Below, one piece after another: positions 1 through 7,302 of a DNA stretch of 9,601 nucleotides (its first letter is position 1; every line of letters starts with the position of its first letter). The position numbers were made by a program, and so were the translations under genes. The notes under the pieces were generated by a model. That model worked only from the letters and a program-made list of their open reading frames with translations. It searched no databases and was not told the DNA's origin. The stretch spans positions 1 through 9,601 of the forward strand of contig JAUVKC010000030.1 in NCBI GenBank assembly GCA_030592165.1. Direction: 5' to 3'. Source of the DNA: Candidatus Buchananbacteria bacterium (GTDB lineage: Bacteria; Patescibacteriota; Patescibacteriia; CAIXNZ01).

Positions 1-2279
1 ATGTTGGGCATCCTCGCTCATTTACTGCTATTGATATTGTGGCTCGTAAACGCAGAATGGAAGGACAAAATGTCTTATTTCCCATTGGTTGGGACGCTTT
101 TGGGTTGCCAGCAGAAAATTATGCTATTAAAACAGGTACTCATCCCAAAGAAACCACTGCTAAGAATATTGCTAATTTTACTCGTCAATTAAAATCACTG
201 GGTTTTTCTTTTGACTGGTCACGCGAAATAAATACAACTGATCCAAAATATTATAAATGGACCCAGTGGATTTTTTTACAATTATTTGAAAAAAATTTAG
301 CTTATAAAAACAAAATGGATATTAATTGGTGTACTTCCTGTAACGTTGGCTTGGCTAATGAAGAGGTTGTTGATGGTAAATGTGAACGATGTGGTGGTGA
401 AGTTGTCCGCAAAGAAAGGGAACAATGGATGTTGAAAATTACTGAATATGCAGATCGTTTGCTGACAGATTTGGCTGATATTGATTATTTGGAAAAAATA
501 AAAAAACAACAATCTGACTGGATTGGTAAATCTTTTGGTGCTCAGGTAGTTTTTAAAGTCAAAAGTTCAACCATGCTTAAAGAAGAACATATGTACGATT
601 TGCCAGTTTATACTACCCGACCAGATACACTTTTTGGCGCAACTTATATGGTAGTAGCACCTGAACATGAATTAATTGAAAAATATAAAGATCAGATTGA
701 TAATTATAATGATGTTAAAGACTATATTGAACAAACAAAAAGAAAATCAGAACAAGATCGGCTCAATTTGGAAAAAACAAAAACCGGGATTGAACTTCAT
801 GGACTAAAAGCTATTAATCCGGTTAATAATGAAGAGATGCCAATATTTACTGCTGATTATGTTTTGACTTCTTATGGTACAGGGGCGATTATGGCTGTGC
901 CGGCTCATGATGAACGAGATTATGAATTTGCTAAGAAATTTAATCTTGATATTCGTGAGGTTATTTCTGGAGGTGATATTACTAAGGAATCTTGGACAGG
1001 TGATGGTATATTAATTAATTCGGAATTTATAAATGATTTAAATGTCCAACAGGCAACTGATAAAATAATTGCTTGGTTAAAAAAAGAAGGTAAAGGATTT
1101 CAGACAACAAATTATCATTTAAGGGATTGGATTTTTTCCCGTCAAAGATATTGGGGTGAACCAATTCCGATTGTGATTTGTCCGCACTGTGGTTATGTCC
1201 CAGTACCTGAAAAAGAGTTGCCACTTATTTTACCTGAGATAGAAGATTTTCAAACATCCAAGACAGGAGCTTCGCCTTTAGCTTTAATTGACGAATGGGT
1301 TAATGTGGCTTGTCCAAAATGTGGTCAAGATGCAAAAAGGGAAACAGATACCATGCCTCAATGGGCTGGTTCTTCTTGGTATTTTTTACGATATATTGAT
1401 CCTGATAATGATAAAGCCCTGGCTGATCCCAAAAAATTAAAACACTGGACACCAATTGATTGGTATAATGGTGGTATGGAGCATACTACTTTACATCTTT
1501 TATACTCACGATTTTGGCATAAATTTTTATATGATATTGGTGTAGTGCCAACTTCAGAACCGTATGCTAAGCGTACTTCTCATGGCATGGTTTTGGGTGA
1601 TGATGGTGAGAAAATGTCTAAATCGCGAGGTAATGTAATTAATCCTGACGAGGTTGTTAATGAACATGGTGCTGACACTTTACGAGTTTATGAAATGTTT
1701 ATGGGTCCTTTTGATCAAGCAACGCCATGGAGTACCCAAGGAGTTATTGGTGTTAAAAGATTTTTGGAAAAAGTCTGGCAGATTGGTCATACATTAGATG
1801 ATAAAAAAAGAGGAAATGAAGATGATTTGGTTCGTTTAACTCATAAAACAATTAAACAAGTCACTGAACAAATTGAAACCATGGATTATAATACTTGTAT
1901 TTCTGCAATGATGATTTTAATTAAGAAATATCAAGAAGAAGGTTGTAATAAAGAAATTTTTGCTATGTTTTTGAAAATTTTGGGACCTTTTGCCCCTCAT
2001 GTTTGTGAAGAATTGTGGTCAGTAATGGGCAAGAAGGATTCTATTTTTAAAGAAAAATGGCCGTCTTATGATAAAACTTTAATTAAAGAATCAGTTATCG
2101 AGGTGCCAGTGCAAATTAACGGTAAAGTCAGAGCAAAAATAATGATAACAGATGATATGTCTGAGGATAAAATAAAAGATATGGTTATGTCTGAAGAAAA
2201 AATTAAAAAATGGTTGGAAGGTAAGGAGGTTAAGAAGTTTATATATGTCAAAGATAAGATAATTAACATAGTAATATAA
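1..2279 (+). CDS. leuS: Leucyl-tRNA synthetase, bacterial type (5' end outside the window)
   Basis: Cytoplasmic class I synthetase that charges tRNA-Leu with leucine. The true frame is open from base 3 and reads VGHPRSFTAIDIVARKRR. This is the residue pattern just after the start of the HIGH-type motif (HVGH), so roughly 40-45 N-terminal residues lie upstream. The GTG at 39 is inside the protein and is not its start. A CxxC...CxxC zinc ribbon lies at 330-392. The CP1 editing domain follows, with a threonine-rich TTRPDTLFGATYM (612 onward) and AVPAHDERD (894-920), whose last Asp matches the conserved editing aspartate. A second CxxC pair is at 1179-1190 and 1311-1322. KMSKS is at 1611-1625. 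The end shows the usual VPVQINGKVRAK C-terminal domain. The 758 visible residues imply about 800 in total, close to Gram-positive LeuRS. All key motifs are present, so it should be active. Its stop overlaps an intrinsic terminator. Confidence 0.97.
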   Translation, partial: VGHPRSFTAIDIVARKRRMEGQNVLFPIGWDAFGLPAENYAIKTGTHPKETTAKNIANFTRQLKSLGFSFDWSREINTTDPKYYKWTQWIFLQLFEKNLAYKNKMDINWCTSCNVGLANEEVVDGKCERCGGEVVRKEREQWMLKITEYADRLLTDLADIDYLEKIKKQQSDWIGKSFGAQVVFKVKSSTMLKEEHMYDLPVYTTRPDTLFGATYMVVAPEHELIEKYKDQIDNYNDVKDYIEQTKRKSEQDRLNLEKTKTGIELHGLKAINPVNNEEMPIFTADYVLTSYGTGAIMAVPAHDERDYEFAKKFNLDIREVISGGDITKESWTGDGILINSEFINDLNVQQATDKIIAWLKKEGKGFQTTNYHLRDWIFSRQRYWGEPIPIVICPHCGYVPVPEKELPLILPEIEDFQTSKTGASPLALIDEWVNVACPKCGQDAKRETDTMPQWAGSSWYFLRYIDPDNDKALADPKKLKHWTPIDWYNGGMEHTTLHLLYSRFWHKFLYDIGVVPTSEPYAKRTSHGMVLGDDGEKMSKSRGNVINPDEVVNEHGADTLRVYEMFMGPFDQATPWSTQGVIGVKRFLEKVWQIGHTLDDKKRGNEDDLVRLTHKTIKQVTEQIETMDYNTCISAMMILIKKYQEEGCNKEIFAMFLKILGPFAPHVCEELWSVMGKKDSIFKEKWPSYDKTLIKESVIEVPVQINGKVRAKIMITDDMSEDKIKDMVMSEEKIKKWLEGKEVKKFIYVKDKIINIVI

Positions 2280-2303
2280 AAAGAGAGCTTAGCTCTCTTT
2301 TTT
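2278..2303 (+). terminator. Rho-independent terminator of leuS
   Basis: An 11-bp perfect stem (AAAAAGAGAGC at 2278-2288 and GCTCTCTTTTT at 2292-2302) has a TTA loop and ends in a T-run. The left arm starts inside the leuS stop codon. A-tract, GC-containing stem and U-tract together form a standard intrinsic terminator, so leuS transcription probably ends here. Confidence 0.9.
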
Positions 2304-2386
2304 AATTATTTGAAAAATCCCCTGAGAACTAGGCGTGTGCGTTTAGAGAGAAAGTTGCGTTATCAAAAGATTTTGCCTGACGGCAA

Positions 2387-2412
2387 CTTACTTTTTATAA
2401 CTAAAAAGTAAG
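2387..2412. repeat. 11-bp hairpin with TAAC loop
   Basis: CTTACTTTTTA (2387-2397) and TAAAAAGTAAG (2402-2412) are perfect complements around a 4-base loop. It abuts the TTGCC/GGCAA hairpin at 2373-2386. No T-run follows on the plus strand, so it does not look like a terminator. It is better read as part of the composite palindromic element. Confidence 0.7.
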
Positions 2413-2492
2413 CAAAAAGTTTTGGGGTGAACCAATGCGCTATCACATTGATAATGATATGATGTTTTGATGATGACGCTTAGGGTTCACCC

Positions 2493-2532
2493 CCTGCCTG
2501 TCCTGCCTGCCGGCAGGCAGGCGTCAGGCAGG
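2493..2532. repeat. GC-rich nested perfect palindrome
   Basis: A 20-base perfect palindrome (arm CCTGCCTGCC, 2502-2511, with its complement at 2512-2521) sits inside a second pair of arms: CCTGCCTG at 2493-2500 and CAGGCAGG at 2525-2532. Only 1 and 3 unpaired bases separate the inner and outer stems. The block is strongly GC-rich within an AT-rich spacer. From memory, CCTGCC/GGCAGG palindromes recur in Parcubacteria genomes. I could not check this here. Confidence 0.8.
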
Positions 2533-2633
2533 CAAACCCCAAGATCTGTAATAAAAATGGTGAAGTATTGAAACTAAAAATAAAATAATTTGTTGATAAT
2601 TAAATTGAAATAATATCAAGAAACTGTTTTTTT

Positions 2634-2642
2634 TGTTATAAT
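2634..2642 (+). promoter_or_regulatory. Candidate extended -10 promoter for the beta-helix gene
   Basis: TGTTATAAT matches an extended -10 (TGN plus the TATAAT consensus). No good -35 hexamer lies 16-18 bases upstream, which is typical of extended -10 promoters. Transcription would start near 2649, giving a leader of about 107 bases. The same nine bases recur just before the ComEC gene. In such AT-rich DNA, chance matches are possible. Confidence 0.4.
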
Positions 2643-2755
2643 AAAGATAAGAAAAATTAATCGTATAAATGAAGATAAAATTGCTAATAATTAATTTGAT
2701 AAATACTTTTTATATATAAAGAGGAATTTTTTTATTAATAATAATTTTATAAATT

Positions 2756-5698
2756 ATGCCGAATTTAAAAAAGAAAAAAGAATCACATTTGGAGGAAGTG
2801 ATTAAAGACAAAATGGTCATAGGTTTTGTCGCCGTGGTCTTAGTTGTTTCAATTAATTTTTTAGTTTTTTCAGTTTTATTAGACAATAATCGACAAAAAG
2901 TTGGAGCTCAAGGTGTGAATTTCCTGGCTTGTGGTGATGTAATTTTAACTCCTGGAACGACTTGGCATTTAGCTGGAAATTTGGATTGTACAGGTATGGG
3001 AACAACAGGGGTTACAGTTGTTGCTGACAATGTAACTATTGATGGTCAGGGATATACTATAGATGGAGATATAAAAGATGTTTTTGCCGGAGATGCTTCT
3101 GATTTTATGCCTGGTTATAACGAATATGACCCCACTACTTGGCAATGGGGTGTTGTTGCTATTGACGTTAATAATTTAACTATAAAAAATTTACATGTTG
3201 CTAATTTTTTTGCAGGAATTGGTGTAGGTAGTACAGGTCCAAATATAACTGGAACTACTATTCAAAATAATACAATTACTAATGATGTGCCTTATAATTT
3301 ATCCTTTGTTACTCCTCCTGGTATTTATTTAGCAGCTTCTGAGTCCAGCCTTGTTACTCAAAATAATATTTCAGGCATGGGAAGCCCAATTATTTTAGAT
3401 GGAATTTTAAACAGCACTATATCTAATAATGATATTAGTGGGGGATGGGCTTCAGGAATAAAACTTCAAAATTCTTCAATCAATTTGACTATAGAAAATA
3501 ATAATATTAAATCTAGTTTTAAGGTCGGCTTGACAATTGACGGAGGATGTACTGGTAATACTGTAAGAGGAAATAATTTTGTATTTAATCGTAAAGATAT
3601 ATCAAATTTTGAAGCTAGTACTGTATTTATAGACAATTCTTCATCACATAATATTGAAAGTGTTATGATAGGTGAGTGGGTTCCTGATATTATCAGAAAT
3701 ATTGGGCTTGGAGATACTGTTGATTTTCAATTTGGGTTAATGGATGCTTCAGAGACTTTTTGTCCTACTTGCACTTATACAGTAGATATTAATCCAACTG
3801 TTATATTGAATAATATTACTCAGGGAGTTGATGGGTCTGGAAGACCTATTGTAGAGGGTAGTTTTGATGCAACAGTCGCAGGAACGTATTCTTTACAAAT
3901 AAGTGTAAATGATGGATCAAATACTACTTATAGAAATAAAATGTTTTATGTTAATTCAACTGGTAGTGAATCTAGTACATATTATTTCCGAGCAAAAGAA
4001 GATATTTATCCTAGAGCTGGATTTGATTCTACTCATGGACAGCCAAAAGGTAGGGATGACGGTGCATTTCTTTTGACTCCACCAGTAGAAGATGAAACAG
4101 AGTTATGCTCAAAATTTGTTTTAAATACGGTTGATGAATTACCTGATTATCCTATAGGTTTAGTAACTGAACAAAATTTAAGTTTTTGGCATAAGGAAAC
4201 ATTAGGATTAACAGCTGGTCTCATTAGATTTGGAGGAAATGGTGGTTCTTGGGATCCAGGTATCTCAACGGGAATTACTCAGTCACCTGATGCAAATACT
4301 TATGTGTATTCATCAGGCGAAGCAGTTTTTTCAGGATTGACAAATTGGGTCATGGATTATCCTTTTTCCTGGTATTTAATGTCATTTCAATTTGGACGTA
4401 TATGGCAACCTGCACCAAGTGATAGATTTCCTTTTATACAATCAAGATCAGCATCTCCGAGTACAAATGTTATAACTCATGTTTATCCAACTACACCTGC
4501 AGTAAAGTCAATTTCAAATTCAGAAATATTACTTTTAGCCGCTCATCCTTCTATTGTAAATCCACTTCTTAATACTATAACTCTTGATGGTTCACATGCT
4601 TCAAATCATTCAGTTGATATTACCATAGACAGTTATAATTATCCTTTTAGGAATGCAATAACCAGAATAAATTCTGATGGCACCGCTACTTTGAAGGCAA
4701 GTAATGTTACCAGTAAAACTACCTTTGATTCAGTTAATATGGCTATTACACCTGACAGTGGTTATGTTGATACTAATATAATAACGTGGGATGTAGGACA
4801 AAGTTATTATAAAAAATGGTCAGAATTCGGTAGTTTATCTGGAATAAATACAGCTCATGTGATTTTCGATATGTTACCTTATACTACTTATGATATAAAA
4901 GTTGACGGAGCTTTATTTGTAAGACTTGTTTCAAATGCTAGTGGAGAAATAACCTTTAATTATGATGGTGGTTATTCAACTCATGTTTTTGAGGTTCAAA
5001 ATTATTCAGGAGGAGGTATAGTGGTTACTGAAGACATGTTAGCAGATCCTGAATCAGATACTGAATCTAAAGAACCTGTTGTACTGGATGAAATTAGTTT
5101 ACCGGGTGATTTGCAAATTGGAAATGTTATTAAATCAGCAAGTTCAAATTCTGTTTTTGTGATAACTTCTGAAGGTAAAAGAAATGTTTTTTCTCATGAG
5201 AATGTTTTCTATAGTTATTTCACTAGTTTTGAAAATATAATTGAGGTTAGTGATGATATTATTAGTCAATTACCGATTGGAAAAAATATAACCATGAGAC
5301 CAGGTACTAATATGATTAAACTGCAGACTAATCCTTCAGTATATGCAGTTGAACCAGGAGGAGTTCTTCGTATGCTGGAAAATGAAGCAATGGCAGTTTT
5401 ATTCTATGGAGAAAACTGGGCACAAAGAGTAGTAGATGTTTCAGATGCATTTTGGCCGGATTACATTGAGGGTGATCCTTTAGAAACAGCTATATATTCA
5501 ACAGGTACAATTTTAAGATATTTAGGCAATGGCGATGTTTGGTATATTGAAGAGGGAATAGCCAGATTAGTTAGTTCAGAAATTTATGAAATTAATAATT
5601 ATCAGGAAAAGTATGTTGTAAGTAATGTAATGAAGATTGATTTTAATTATGCTCCCGGTGAAGATTTAGAAGTTATGCATATGTTTAAAGATAATTAA
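2756..5698 (+). CDS. Secreted or membrane-anchored beta-helix surface protein with a triplicated C-terminal module
   Basis: This 980-residue protein starts with a Lys-rich N-terminus and one hydrophobic segment (residues 21-42), either an uncleaved anchor or a signal peptide with possible cleavage near KVGAQG. Residues about 80-300 show NosD/pectate-lyase-like right-handed parallel beta-helix rungs, with repeated phrases such as NVTIDGQG, NLTIKNL, TIQNNTI, TISNNDI and TIENNNI. Residues about 315-400 look like an Ig/PKD-type beta-sandwich, with FCPTC and TYSLQISVNDG. The region to about 765 is all-beta and not recognised; its end (TYDIKVDGALFVRLVSNASG) resembles a carbohydrate-active-enzyme accessory domain. 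Residues 786-972 are three related units of about 60 residues. An in-frame stop at 2750 fixes the ATG as the first possible start in that stretch, and no Shine-Dalgarno sequence lies at normal spacing (GAGG is about 31 bases away). It is probably a cell-surface or S-layer-associated protein. Polysaccharide binding or cleavage is possible, but no catalytic residues could be assigned. Confidence 0.9.
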   Translation: MPNLKKKKESHLEEVIKDKMVIGFVAVVLVVSINFLVFSVLLDNNRQKVGAQGVNFLACGDVILTPGTTWHLAGNLDCTGMGTTGVTVVADNVTIDGQGYTIDGDIKDVFAGDASDFMPGYNEYDPTTWQWGVVAIDVNNLTIKNLHVANFFAGIGVGSTGPNITGTTIQNNTITNDVPYNLSFVTPPGIYLAASESSLVTQNNISGMGSPIILDGILNSTISNNDISGGWASGIKLQNSSINLTIENNNIKSSFKVGLTIDGGCTGNTVRGNNFVFNRKDISNFEASTVFIDNSSSHNIESVMIGEWVPDIIRNIGLGDTVDFQFGLMDASETFCPTCTYTVDINPTVILNNITQGVDGSGRPIVEGSFDATVAGTYSLQISVNDGSNTTYRNKMFYVNSTGSESSTYYFRAKEDIYPRAGFDSTHGQPKGRDDGAFLLTPPVEDETELCSKFVLNTVDELPDYPIGLVTEQNLSFWHKETLGLTAGLIRFGGNGGSWDPGISTGITQSPDANTYVYSSGEAVFSGLTNWVMDYPFSWYLMSFQFGRIWQPAPSDRFPFIQSRSASPSTNVITHVYPTTPAVKSISNSEILLLAAHPSIVNPLLNTITLDGSHASNHSVDITIDSYNYPFRNAITRINSDGTATLKASNVTSKTTFDSVNMAITPDSGYVDTNIITWDVGQSYYKKWSEFGSLSGINTAHVIFDMLPYTTYDIKVDGALFVRLVSNASGEITFNYDGGYSTHVFEVQNYSGGGIVVTEDMLADPESDTESKEPVVLDEISLPGDLQIGNVIKSASSNSVFVITSEGKRNVFSHENVFYSYFTSFENIIEVSDDIISQLPIGKNITMRPGTNMIKLQTNPSVYAVEPGGVLRMLENEAMAVLFYGENWAQRVVDVSDAFWPDYIEGDPLETAIYSTGTILRYLGNGDVWYIEEGIARLVSSEIYEINNYQEKYVVSNVMKIDFNYAPGEDLEVMHMFKDN
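5111..5671 (+). repeat. Three tandem copies of a ~60-residue beta module (protein level)
   Basis: Within the beta-helix protein, residues 786-845, 846-909 and 910-972 align in register. Each begins with a G-N/T-x-I-K/R type strand (GNVIK, GTNMIK, GTILR), continues to a V-F/Y/W strand (VFVI, VYAV, VWYI) and a Gly turn (EGKRNVF, GGVLRML, EGIARLV). Each ends in a longer variable segment closing with IG, EG or PG. The copies differ clearly at DNA level, so the duplication is old. From memory, similar GKR-VFPNE...RPGT-LIK-VYAVEPGGVLR modules occur at the C-termini of CPR surface proteins. I know no established function for them. Confidence 0.7.
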
Positions 5699-5718
5699 AG
5701 AAAAAAAGTTACATACGC

Positions 5719-5748
5719 AAGACCTGTTCCACTAGGATCAGGTCTTTT
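5719..5748 (+). terminator. Rho-independent terminator after the beta-helix gene
   Basis: AAGACCTG (5719-5726) pairs with CAGGTCTT (5739-5746). After a T-T mismatch, TCC/GGA adds three more pairs around an ACTA loop. The hairpin runs into TTTT. It lies 21 bases past the stop codon. The T-run merges directly into the next gene's putative -10 element. Confidence 0.8.
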
Positions 5749-5756
5749 GTTATAAT
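5748..5756 (+). promoter_or_regulatory. Extended -10 promoter, probably giving a leaderless comEC mRNA
   Basis: TGTTATAAT starts on the last T of the upstream terminator and ends 6 bases before the ATG at 5763. Standard -10 to start-site spacing puts the first transcribed base at about 5763, the start codon itself. The match is strong, but the terminator hairpin occupies the place of a -35 box, so function is inferred. Confidence 0.5.
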
Positions 5757-5762
5757 AATAAT

Positions 5763-7253
5763 ATGAGTAAATCTAGAATATTTTTTTATAGTTGTTTGTT
5801 TTTTATCTTGGGCGTTTTTCTACGTTCTGTTTTTGAATTGGATTTTTTTGGTTTATTTATTATCATTTTAATTTCTGGTTTATTAATAATAGTTGGCTAC
5901 AAAAATAAATATTATTTTGTTTTAGGCCTTTTAGGGATTTGTTTTATTTTAGGTATTTTTCGTTTTGAATTAAGTTTACCTCAGGAAGATAATAATAAAA
6001 TTTACTATTATAATGATCAATCAGTTGAATTTATCGGTGTTATAAGTAAAGAGCCTGATCAAAGAGCTGAAACAGTTAAATATAATCTAAGTGTAGAAAA
6101 AATATTAATTGAGCAGTCTGAACTAGTAGTAAGAGGCAATGTTTTGGTTACGACTTTTTTATTCCCTGAATATGAGTATGGTGATAGATTAAAAATAAAA
6201 TGCAGCTTAAAATCAGTGGAGCCAATTGAAGATTTTGCTTATGATAAATACCTTGCTCGTTATAATATTTACTCTCTTTGCTATTATCCGCAAATTAAGG
6301 TATTAGAAAATGAACAGGGTAATTTGGTTTTAGCTAAGATTTTTAAGTTTAAAGCTTTTTTAGTCAGTCGGTTGAATAAAATATTGCCGGAACCTCATTC
6401 TTCATTTTTAGCCGGGATATTAATAGGGGCCAGAAAATCTATCCCCCCTGATTTGATTGAAGCTTTTAATAAAACCGGGACAACTCATATTATTGCTGTT
6501 TCAGGTTATAACGTGACCATTCTTGCAACTTTTTTGATGCTGGCAGCTATAAGTTTATCTATACCGCGCAAAAGGGCTTTTTGGTTAATAATAATAATTC
6601 TAATAATTTTTGCGATTATAACTGGTTTGCAAGCTTCGATTGTTCGAGCCTCAGTTATGGGAGGTATAGTTTTACTGGCAACTTATTTAGGTCGCTTAAG
6701 TCAAATAAAAAACGCCTTAGTCTTAACGGCAGTTGTCATGCTTTTAATTAATCCTAAAATATTAGTATTTGACCTTGGTTTTCAGCTGTCGTTTTTAGCA
6801 ACTTTAGGTTTAATATATTTTAATCCAATTGTCATGGGATTATTAAATATTAAGTCAATAAAAAATAAATTTTTAAAGATTGCTTTAGGAGATTATTTGC
6901 TGACAACTATGTCTGCTATAATTTTAACAACACCATTAATTTTATATAATTTTGGCAAAGTTTCTTTTGTGGCTCCTTTAGCAAATATTTTAATTTTACC
7001 GTTCATACCGATTGCTATGCTTTTTGGTTTTATTTCAGGTGTTTTAAGTCTGATTTTTATCCCGGCAGGTTGGGTAACTGGCTGGAGTGTTTGGTTGGTT
7101 TTGAATTATATTATTTGGGTTTTAGAAAAATTAGCCGCTTTAAACTGGGCATATTATGAAATATCGAGAATAAGTCTGGGGCTAATGATTTTAAGTTATC
7201 TGGTGATAATCGGGATTATTTTTAAGTTTAAAAAATATTTAAAATTGGGTTAA
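5763..7253 (+). CDS. comEC: ComEC/Rec2-type DNA uptake channel, short form without the metallo-beta-lactamase domain
   Basis: Polytopic inner-membrane channel that carries single-stranded DNA into the cytoplasm during natural transformation. The 496 residues start with hydrophobic helices (about 6-70). A soluble beta-rich OB-like DUF4131 region follows at about 85-180 (VEFIGVISKEPDQ, YGDRLKIKCSLK). The Competence domain (about 205-490) carries family signatures: AGILIGARKSIP, HIIAVSGYNVTIL (242-254), a helix with ASIVRASVMGG, and FDLGFQLSFLATLGLIYF. Full-length ComEC proteins such as B. subtilis (about 776 residues) have a C-terminal metallo-beta-lactamase domain. Here the frame ends in a Lys-rich tail after the last helix, and no such domain follows within the window. 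The ATG at 5763 starts a typical N-terminal helix and lacks a Shine-Dalgarno sequence. A separate hydrolase gene elsewhere is possible. Identity as a ComEC-family channel is secure; natural competence of the host is inference. Confidence 0.93.
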   Translation: MSKSRIFFYSCLFFILGVFLRSVFELDFFGLFIIILISGLLIIVGYKNKYYFVLGLLGICFILGIFRFELSLPQEDNNKIYYYNDQSVEFIGVISKEPDQRAETVKYNLSVEKILIEQSELVVRGNVLVTTFLFPEYEYGDRLKIKCSLKSVEPIEDFAYDKYLARYNIYSLCYYPQIKVLENEQGNLVLAKIFKFKAFLVSRLNKILPEPHSSFLAGILIGARKSIPPDLIEAFNKTGTTHIIAVSGYNVTILATFLMLAAISLSIPRKRAFWLIIIILIIFAIITGLQASIVRASVMGGIVLLATYLGRLSQIKNALVLTAVVMLLINPKILVFDLGFQLSFLATLGLIYFNPIVMGLLNIKSIKNKFLKIALGDYLLTTMSAIILTTPLILYNFGKVSFVAPLANILILPFIPIAMLFGFISGVLSLIFIPAGWVTGWSVWLVLNYIIWVLEKLAALNWAYYEISRISLGLMILSYLVIIGIIFKFKKYLKLG

Positions 7254-7269
7254 ACTGTGCATAATTTAG

Positions 7270-7298
7270 TTGTCAGGGGAACTGAAATTTAGTATAAT
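7270..7298 (+). promoter_or_regulatory. Sigma70-type promoter, near-consensus
   Basis: TTGTCA (7270-7275) and TATAAT (7293-7298) are separated by exactly 17 bases: a perfect -10, a -35 with one mismatch, and ideal spacing. Transcription should start near 7305. The box lies 17 bases past the comEC stop and about 180 bases before the next ATG, so it makes a long leader or a separate short RNA. Confidence 0.75.
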
Positions 7299-7302
7299 AC
7301 TG

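Larger units (their letters stand above)
2352..2542. repeat. Composite inverted-repeat element (REP/MITE-like candidate)
   Basis: Several palindromes lie side by side or nested. AAGTTGC (2352-2358) pairs with GCAACTT (2383-2389). TTGCC/GGCAA forms a hairpin at 2373-2386. CTTACTTTTTA (2387-2397) pairs with TAAAAAGTAAG (2402-2412). GGGGTGAACC (2424-2433) pairs with GGTTCACCCC (2484-2493). A GC-rich nested palindrome lies at 2493-2532. Long-range matches tie the ends together: TGCCTGACG (2374-2382) with CGTCAGGCA (2522-2530), and TTGGGG (2422-2427) with CCCCAA (2537-2542). No transposase is present. The arrangement suggests a non-autonomous mobile or repetitive extragenic palindromic element, but only one copy is visible, so this is inference. 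Exact boundaries are uncertain. Confidence 0.6.
2280..2755. other. Gene-free spacer: palindromic element followed by AT-rich leader
   Basis: No convincing protein or RNA gene was found on either strand. After the leuS terminator, about 2340-2545 is unusually structured. It carries several nested or tandem inverted repeats, including a GC-rich block that contrasts with the AT-rich surroundings. From about 2550 to 2755 the sequence is nearly all A and T and holds a candidate extended -10 promoter for the downstream gene. Nothing there resembles a tRNA, a CRISPR or a riboswitch that I can name. Confidence 0.7.

Noticed and set aside
39..41. GTG at 39 as the leuS start
   Set aside because: The frame is open upstream to the window edge and encodes conserved HIGH-region residues, so this Val is internal.
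1..192. 63-residue plus-strand frame opening at base 1
   Set aside because: It overlaps the leuS frame, which continues in another phase with clear LeuRS residues. The translation is low-complexity and hydrophobic, as expected of a shadow frame.
297..512. Minus-strand 71-residue frame
   Set aside because: Antisense to the zinc-ribbon region of leuS, Phe/Ile-rich, with no recognisable domain.
1027..1224. Minus-strand 65-residue frame
   Set aside because: Antisense to conserved leuS coding sequence; no independent coding signal.
2066..2269. Minus-strand 67-residue frame
   Set aside because: Antisense to the leuS C-terminal domain; its composition mirrors the AT-rich sense strand.
2373..2545. 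CRISPR array
   Set aside because: The repeats are inverted and nested, not regularly spaced direct repeats with unique spacers, and no cas gene is present.
2340..2545. tRNA or other standard structured RNA gene
   Set aside because: No cloverleaf, CCA end or GTTCRA-type T-loop in the right context; GGTTCAC belongs to the 10-base inverted repeat.
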